Source: Gonatopus flavifemur
Lineage: Eukaryota > Arthropoda > Insecta > Hymenoptera > Dryinidae
Assembly (NCBI GenBank): GCA_018340375.1
Contig: JAFFJZ010000014.1
Span: 3,410,001 to 3,474,000, forward strand
Length of the DNA: 64,000 nucleotides
Reading direction: 5' to 3'
The notes under the pieces: model-generated
Databases searched by the model: none
What the model was told of the DNA's origin: nothing
Seen by the model: the letters and a program-made list of their open reading frames with translations, nothing else
Shown here: piece after piece, positions 57,516 through 64,000 of the stretch
Numbering within the stretch: position 1 is the first letter of the stretch
How the letters are laid out: each line of letters opens with the position of its first letter
Program-made: the position numbers and the translations under genes

Positions 57516-58679
57516 GCACATTGGTTAGAAAAAGACAAATCTATACGATAGAGAGAGAAGCTCCAAGTTGACGCCCGTATCCACTTGAGAGGATACCACA
57601 TCTCCCACCCAAGCACGTTTTTTTTGCACCGAAATACTCGGAATTGAATTCATTGAAAATTTCGGATTTTTTTATGAATTCAGTGCCGAGTGTTCCAGTG
57701 TTGTTCTCGAACACAAGAAACATCATAAATTGATGCCTCTCATCAAAAGACGTATTTGATAAAGCAGAAAGTACAAATAACTCAAAATGGATATCCTCAT
57801 TCAACATTGAGTTTGTCGTATTCGAACCAAATTCTCCAATGTCCTTACCAAATTCCAATGTCCGTTCTTCATCCCCCATGTTTTTCACAGGGGAAGTTCT
57901 CATTCTATCACTGAAAATTATTATTCAACCATTATAAGGCCTTGGTAACTCATTCCCCGATCTACGATGTTTGTCAGGAGAAGAGGAAAGCTTTGGGCAA
58001 CAGAGAAATCATTTTTTTTCCGGAATGTATTCCCGTAAAAACACGCTCATTTCAACAATGCATTCATGACCCCAATTGAATTCCTTTTTTCCCGTTGAGA
58101 ATCATGAACTGCAGTGAAAGGATGGTCACGTTCTCGAGGATCCTGTCCCCAATGACTAGAAATCATATAGTGCACCTGAAACCGCCACGATATATGAGAT
58201 TGGGTACCCAAAACTGCCAGAGAATATAGTATCGATTCCCTGAAAATGCTATTCGATATGATATTCGGTCCACAAAACTGCCGACATGTCCTGTATGGTT
58301 CGATGAAATGCACCGAAGGATATTCTACTCGGGAATTGGCAATCAGAAGTACATGGAAAGTTGTTTCAATCCACACATTCACCAGGTAAACTCAGAGTGA
58401 GATCGACAAACTTTTCAGGGCCCCGCACGGATCCTGAAAATTCGGATACACGTCATGGAAACTGGTTTCTCCTACAGTTGTTTCCAAACACAAAAAATAC
58501 TATGGATCGGTCTTTCCAATTACAATTCGTATTCAAGAATATACCCAGAACCGAATCGAGTTTCATCATGTTTTTTCCAATCTTCAAGTCTCATTCATCA
58601 TTTCCTATATTCTTTCCGAAAGCAGTGATTATTCGAGGACTGAAAGTCCCCTTCCGAAGATCATTCTGCATATCATTTT
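57516..58679. other. No gene recognised
   Basis: Two minus-strand frames of 111-120 codons (57541-57903, 58047-58382) are open but show no family resemblance and no splice-linked partner. Confidence 0.35.
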
Positions 58680-58680
58680 A

Positions 58681-58817
58681 GCTCCGTTCGTTCAAGGGTG
58701 TTCTAAGTTGCTCCAACGTGCTCCAGATATTGGTGATTGGCTCTTCTTGTTATAAACATGAATTCATTGGTTTGGTGCAAGTTGGGGCAACTTAGAACAC
58801 CTTAGAACGAACGGAGC
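58681..58817. mobile_element. TA-flanked foldback MITE
   Basis: GCTCCGTTCGTTCAAGGGTG and complement (CACCTTAGAACGAACGGAGC), TA at 58679-58680 and 58818-58819. Confidence 0.75.
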
Positions 58818-58971
58818 TATTGTGTCCCTAAACTGCCATCATATATGATATTGGGTCCTTCAACCCACCATCATAATATGTACTATCCTTCTCTCGGAAC
58901 TGCCTTGTTACTTCAAATCAGCTCTGGAACTGTTCCCAAACACCACAGTTGTGCAATCTGTATCGGACCTC

Positions 58972-59121
58972 AAAACCATCATTTTCAGAGTGTATATCCG
59001 CGGCAGACCATAAAAAGATGAAACGGCAGTTTTGAGGACAGTTCCCAAAACTGCCATTTCCAGAGTGTATATCCGCGGCATACCATGAAATGATGAGACG
59101 GCAGTTCCGGGGACAGTCCCC
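58972..59121. repeat. 75-bp tandem repeat, two units
   Basis: CAGAGTGTATATCCGCGGCA at 58986 and 59061. Flanking CAAAACTGCC / GGCAGTT words extend the pattern weakly from 58830 to 59220. Confidence 0.8.
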
Positions 59122-59228
59122 AGAACTGCCATTCACTGACAATGCTTGTGAGACCAGTCCTCAAAACCACCACAAGTCCCCAAAACTACCGCATTATGCC
59201 CGAAACGGTCCCTGCAACTGCCGGTTCA

Positions 59229-59420
59229 CGTATATATATGTATAGGTGTATATGTGTGTATATCTATATATATATATGTACATGACGTGTATGTGTATCT
59301 ATGTATATGTGTATCTGTATAGATGCGTGCCTATGTATGTATGTATTGTGTATGCAATGGGTATATGAGCGTATGCGTATGTGTGTGTGCCTGTGAGGTT
59401 ATATACCATATACATGTGTG
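59229..59420. repeat. TG/TA-rich microsatellite
   Basis: Irregular GTATATGTGTGTATAT runs. Confidence 0.85.
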
Positions 59421-59749
59421 CCATGGGTACCTATGAATCCATCAAAATCTCGAATTCTGTTCTGCGAGGCTAAACTTATTAAAAAAAAAAAGTGGAATTC
59501 GTGTTGAGGAATGTCGATTGATTCCTTTTTTTTTCCCAACCAAGAGAAAAAAAAATCTGGAATAGAAAGGAAATGGGAATAACACTAAATTCTATTCTTT
59601 TGATGCTTTCCAATTCAAATTTCGTACTGAAAGAATGGGATTCTTGCAGTCTTTTTCTGCTTGAAAACAAGTTTGAAAAGTATCGCAATAAGATGGAGTT
59701 GATTATAATCAATTTTTAGGACGATACACTCCTCCCATGGACAGAAATT

Positions 59750-60480
59750 TCTACAGGATTTTTGGGAGACTCGTATGCATGCCCATGTCCACCCGCGAGA
59801 GTTTTGCATGGTCAAACCATAAAACCACCCCATAGAATCGCTTGATAACCAAGTTTCCACATGTATACCGATCCACTATCACCCTAAACTCATTCCCATA
59901 AGGAATCAACAAAACCCCATAGAAACCCCATAAGACCCCATGACGGATTCTGATCCTGTACACTTCACTGATCATCCCTATCTACCTGAAACGCACCAAT
60001 TCCAAATTGCACCATGGTCAAATTATAGAAAACCCTCATAGAATAACGCGATAACCTAGCGCAAGCGTTCACAATTTCACCCACCAGCGTCCTAAATCGA
60101 TTTCCATACATAATTGGCCGAACCCCATAGAAACCCCATGAAAACCCCATGCATCACCACTCGACGGGTTTGATTCTCTATGCACCCACGACCATGGCCA
60201 TGACCATTGCATGAAGAGCCCGAAACCTCAAGAATACACCAAGTGCCCCCATGAAATTCACCATAGAACCACCCAAGGGTGAAAATTTCACATGGATGAG
60301 CATCTACCACTATCCTAGATTGATTCCCATAACAAAATTTCCAACACTACGGAAACAAAAAAAAACACCATGTAAACCTCATACAACCGACATGGTGGAT
60401 CCCACCTTTACCCAAACTCACGAAGATTCGATCAGCAATCCCCATCATTCCTCAACCTGCATGGGGCCTGTACAAAACAT
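59750..60480. repeat. Degenerate tandem blocks of ~200-240 bp
   Basis: GCATGGTCAAACCATAAAAC (59807) recurs as CCATGGTCAAATTATAGAAA (60010), and less well near 60250. CCCCATAGAAACCCCATAAG (59925) recurs as CCCCATAGAAACCCCATGAA (60125). Confidence 0.65.
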
Positions 60481-60898
60481 GCATGGAACGGTGTGAGTCA
60501 AATACGTTCTATGGGTAATCGCAAAGAACCACCGTAGAATTCGTATATGCATCCCGTACAATGCATACATAACTCTGGAAGTAATAAAATTTAATTTCCA
60601 CATATGGAGAAACGCGTTCATATCAGAAACAGGTATGAGCCATAGGGAGGTCATGCGTAATTTTCCGCCCGGTTCAATACACCAAGCAGAAGAAATGATG
60701 CAGGAAAAAGGAATAACGTAATGGCAGCCATTGTTACGGCAATAAAGGAGATAGAGAGAAACATATAGATGCAAATAATATACATATATATACCAAGTTT
60801 CCGAGCGGCCATTAATACGGTTGAGATTGCAGAAGAGAGAAAGTATATGAGTAATAAGAAAGAGAGAGCAAGAAAATCTCTATGCATTGCATATATGC

Positions 60899-61305
60899 GT
60901 CATTCATGTACGAAAAAACCATACAATATGCATACGTATTGTTTTTCGGCTGTGTTTTGTTAACAGACGAATGTAAGCTGTGGCGTTAGTTGATCAGTCA
61001 AAATATTTTCCAGGGCGCTTCAAACAGACAATGAAGTTTTTGAGGCTATGTTCAGCGCTGCCGTACGGGTGACGATCAAGGTATTCCTCATTTCGTTAGT
61101 GAATACATGAAGAACACTTTGATGGTCACCCGTACGATGCCACTGAACATAGTCTCAAAAATTTAATTATCGAATTCATGCTTCCTGGGGGATATTTTGA
61201 CTGATCAGTCCACGTTACAGCTCACATTGGTCTTTCGAAGAAAGAAAGCTGACAAACAATACGTATGCATATTGTATGGTCTCGTACATAAACAACCTCT
61301 TGCTT
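60899..61305. repeat. ~400-bp foldback
   Basis: CCATACAATATGCATACGTA at 60920 pairs with TACGTATGCATATTGTATGG at 61262; TGATCAGTCAAAATAT pairs with ATATTTTGACTGATCA further in. The centre holds TCAGCGCTGCCGTACGGG and an imperfect complement. Confidence 0.75.
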
Positions 61306-61324
61306 TTAGTCCTGGAAAAAGCCC

Positions 61325-61645
61325 GTGACGGAAGCTCTTGTGACTGTGTTAGACGGAATTAAGAAACCTACAAATTTGCACATCAGAGATGCAGTAGGAA
61401 TGATATATTTCCCAGATAAACAAATTCAGTTGTTTTATGACTATAGTGGAGAACCCAAAAGTCATATTGTACAATCAGATATTGTTTCCGATGATTTGTT
61501 GAATACACCGTTACCTGATTCAGTCGAAATAAGTCAACAAAAATTGAACGAGGTTCAATCGTTGACCGAGTATTTTTTCAAAAATGTTTGCCGTTGTTCA
61601 TATATGAGACATGTTATCCTTGATGATACATTAGAAGGATCATGA
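61325..61645 (+). CDS. Unrecognised open frame, possibly an exon
   Basis: No ATG at 61325 itself that is convincing (first codon is a non-ATG); the readable part is VTVLDGIKKPTNLHIRDAVG, then IYFPDKQIQLFYDYSGEPKS, ending CRCSYMRHVILDDTLEGS and TGA. Upstream TTTTAGTCCTGG at 61306 could be an acceptor (TTGCTTTTAG). Acidic, with two Cys near the C-terminus. Could be an exon of an otherwise lost transposon gene or of a host gene to the left. No family assigned. Confidence 0.3.
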   Translation: MTEALVTVLDGIKKPTNLHIRDAVGMIYFPDKQIQLFYDYSGEPKSHIVQSDIVSDDLLNTPLPDSVEISQQKLNEVQSLTEYFFKNVCRCSYMRHVILDDTLEGS

Positions 61646-62519
61646 ATAGATCTTGAATGCATAATGTTCCACTCAATGTTTCCTCATAGGGAACTTGGAG
61701 TATTTGATAATAACCCTTGAAAGACGGGAAGGACACTTTTTCACATCATTGTCAGCATTTAATCTATACATGGAAATGACTCCTGAAAAATTTTTGTGGA
61801 TATGATTTCGGAAGCTCAGAACCTCAGCTTCCGAATGTTGGTTCCAGATTTGAGCTCCGGGATTAGGAAAAGGAGTTATATGTGATAATGTATAAGCAAG
61901 CATGAATTTTTTCAGTTTTTTTCTCAGATATTTCAAGTTTTGAGTGTAAAAAGAGCCTTTGGGAAGATCGGGATCACGCTTGAAAGTGTCATGTGTATCC
62001 GTACTGAAAAAACTTGAAGCGTAATTTCCAAAATTCAAGATGGCAGATTCAATATGGCGGTTAGAAGTTGAAAAATCATGTAAAACGCATTTTTTCCCAT
62101 TTTCTGATGTTTGTCGTCTAATCTTTCGGCAAAGTTCGAACACTCGACCCTTCGTCCTTGAACATCAATATTAAAATATTGATAATGATATATTGTAATT
62201 TGGGATGTGAAGAAAGAATTATTATATTTCAAAATAGCTCCGAAAAAGTTCGAAGGGCATATTCATGGATATGTAGGATCATACATAATGCATATCAGAA
62301 ATTTTCGGCAATGTCCCACCCAACGCAGTTTGTCACAGCAACGTAGCGGCGACAAACATTTTTGTTACTGGTGATGTAACCTATTCGTTACCGGCAATGT
62401 CCTGGTTGGTAGTGATTTCCTACTCAACAAATGTCACCAGGATGTAACCACCACATTGCGGATGGGACATCATTATACTTCTGCGATGTTGGCGTTACGT
62501 AACAGGTGATGTTCTGAAA
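61646..62519. other. No gene recognised
   Basis: A 156-codon minus frame (62143-61673) is open but AT-rich and without resemblance. From about 62345 the sequence is rich in GTAAC / GTTAC words. Confidence 0.35.
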
Positions 62520-62670
62520 TCACTGCAACATTCCAGTAATGAAGTCTGTTGCATTTTACTTTCCCGAAAAAGTCATCACTGTAACATCCCAGTGATGAAA
62601 TTTGTTACATCTTCCTTTCCCGAGAAAATCATCGCTGTAATATCCCAGTGATCGAGTTTGTAACATTGGA
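62520..62670. repeat. ~56-bp tandem repeat, 2.7 units
   Basis: ATCACTGCAACATTCCAGTA (62520), ATCACTGTAACATCCCAGTG (62575) and ATCGCTGTAATATCCCAGTG (62631). The middle of each unit has ACTTTCCCGA or CTTTCCCGAG. Confidence 0.8.
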
Positions 62671-62935
62671 ATTTCATGAAAATTTACGAATATTAGTATG
62701 AATGATGGTTTCTTTATAAGAGTTCAGGAAAGGAAACTGGGGGAAAATTAAGGTCCTCGTTGCAGAATTTTATAGAATATTTTATCAATTCATTATTACC
62801 TTTGATTAGCGAATATAATTAATTCAAGTCGGATGATCAAATAAATTCTCAATATTGACATACATTATTATCAAACAGGGAACTTATAAGGGAAGGTATC
62901 ACATTGGAATTAGTACATTATTATCATTATCATTG

Positions 62936-63676
62936 CAGTAATAGAAAAAAGGATAGCGCTGAAGAAATCTGTGTACATAGGTTTTGTAGATATACAAAAG
63001 GCAAAAGGCTCTCGATAATGTGGACTGGGAGAAGATGTTTGCGATCCTGAAGAAGGTGGGAATGAATTATAAAGATAAAAGAAGAATACACGAATTATAT
63101 GAGAATCAAAGTGCAATAATAGACATAGAGGGTCAGGGAGGGGAAGCACAAATAAGAAGAGGGGTGAGACAAAGATGCTCATTATCGCCACTGATTTCCA
63201 ATTCATATATAGAAAAAGCAATGAACGAAGTGAAGGAGGTAATTCAATCGATATTACAGATTCAGGGAGAAAATATAAGTATGTTGAGATTCGCGGATGA
63301 CATAGCTATATTGGCCACGAGTAGTACTGAGTTAGAAAATATTCTCAACACTATGAGAACAATATTATTGGAAAACAATTGTATGAATATAAATGAAGAC
63401 AAAACGAAATTCATGATGTGTACAGCAGCGAAAACAGCTAGAAGGGCGAAAATCAAAATAGATACCGAGACAATTGAACAGGTAAAAGAATTCAAATATC
63501 TAGGAAGCATAATGACAGAAAACGGCAAAAGCGAAAGAGATATAGGGGCAAGAATAGCACAAGGGAAACGGGCTTTCCACCAAAAGAAACAGTTATCATG
63601 CTCAAAAAATATAAGCTTGAAAGTAAGGAAGAAATTCTTGAAAAGTTACGTTTGGAGTACAGCATTATATGGTTGA
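62936..63676 (+). pseudogene. LINE reverse transcriptase fragment, second copy
   Basis: Same element family as 9653-11076. Begins inside the palm (VIEKRIALKKSVYIGFVDIQ), has the 7-bp duplication that breaks the frame (at about 62998-63012), then GVRQRCSLSPLISNSYIE (the usual G after RQ is R), RFADDIAILAT and ends abruptly at WSTALYG (63676). Neither the 3' tail nor the C-terminal domain is present, so it is cut at both ends. Roughly 90% or more alike to the first copy by eye. Confidence 0.8.
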
Positions 63677-63679
63677 AGT

Positions 63680-63915
63680 CGTTTTGAAAAGAATACAAGA
63701 AAGTGTATTTATTATTCAACAAAAATTTATTCCGCACAATTTAAGACATTAAAAATCAATTTTTTTAATTATCTGAGAACATAAAAAAATTAATTTTCCT
63801 TTCAAACTTGTGATGTGGAATCTTAGTTTATTACAACAATTCCACATACGGATCCACCGGAATCGTAATTCCAAGTTTCAGTGAAATTCAATCATTGAAA
63901 AAATTTATATGCTCT
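63680..63915. other. No gene recognised
   Basis: AT-rich spacer between the LINE fragment and the tRNA-like block. Confidence 0.4.
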
Positions 63916-63918
63916 TCC

Positions 63919-64000
63919 AAGATTTGAACTTCAAGATACCTTGCCTACCTATGGGGAACCTATTCAACCTAACCTAACGCCCTAACCGCATGAGCTAAAT
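63919..64000 (-). ncRNA. tRNA-derived block (SINE head) on the minus strand, at the edge
   Basis: On the minus strand, TAGCTCATGCGGTTAGGGC matches a polymerase III A box, and AGTTCAAATCTTGG about 50 bp further matches a degenerate B box. The T arm pairs only partly. Runs off the window, so its other end is unseen. A different tRNA origin from the block at 11136. Confidence 0.5.

Noticed and set aside
57541..57903. 120-codon minus-strand frame downstream of the repeated-exon gene
   Set aside because: No motif and no convincing ATG or splice context.
59479..60310. Several minus-strand frames with repeated MGFSWGFYGV-like phrases
   Set aside because: They arise from the degenerate CCCCATAGAAACCCCAT tandem repeat, not from a gene.
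40790..60850. Similarity of GCAGCCATTAATACGGCTGA (40853) with GCGGCCATTAATACGGTTGA (60806)
   Set aside because: Only a short stretch matches and the flanks differ; too little to call a shared element.
61673..62143. 156-codon minus-strand frame as a gene
   Set aside because: No recognisable motif, no splice partners, composition like the surrounding AT-rich repeats.

Overview
This window is a stretch of a eukaryotic, almost certainly insect, chromosome. It is AT-rich, has GT-AG introns, no bacterial-style operons or ribosome binding sites, and a transposon community typical of insects: mariner, Visitor-like DD41D Tc1/mariner elements, hAT, Ty3/Gypsy, a LINE, Mutator-like and several unclassified DNA transposons, plus dozens of short inverted-repeat elements (MITEs and foldbacks). 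I cannot name the species from the sequence alone.

Layout. 0.6-5.1 kb: a decayed two-gene transposon (multi-exon accessory gene, then a transposase-like gene with one internal UGA). 5.4-7.6 kb: a 636-bp hairpin MITE and small foldbacks. 7.8-9.3 kb (minus): a broken transposon gene of the DSCAGQNRN type. 9.65-11.1 kb: the 3' half of a LINE, followed by a tRNA-derived SINE-like block. 12-13 kb: fragments of two DNA transposons. 13.1-15.1 kb: a complete DD41D element with an intact transposase. 16.3-18 kb: Gypsy LTR/PBS fragment and MITEs. 18.5-23.7 kb: a transposon with ~0.7-kb inverted ends, each end interrupted by a different MITE. 24.1-32.2 kb: a hAT element with an intact two-exon BED/hAT transposase and a 5' region crowded with MITEs. 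32.2-41.5 kb: an internally deleted Ty3/Gypsy element into which an intact mariner and a second DD41D copy jumped. 41.6-42.7 kb: a 124-bp remnant of the DD41D inverted repeat abutting a Mutator-like transposase fragment. 43.3-46.3 kb: a ~780-bp tandem repeat. 46.6-52.5 kb: MITEs and a remarkable cluster of adjacent foldbacks.

52.6-57.5 kb holds the only convincing candidate host gene: six exons, all inner introns in phase 1, with three exons of 61-62 codons that are duplicates of one another. Its introns carry two TA-flanked MITEs and a full-length mariner. 57.5-64 kb is mostly repeats: a 75-bp tandem pair, TG/TA-rich microsatellite, degenerate tandem blocks, a large foldback, a second truncated LINE copy sharing a 7-bp duplication with the first, and a tRNA-like SINE head at the right edge.

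The window is therefore a transposon graveyard with a few possibly live elements (DD41D copy 1, the 33-34 kb mariner, the hAT gene) around one unusual exon-duplicated gene. All family assignments rest on motifs recalled from known families; no database search was possible.
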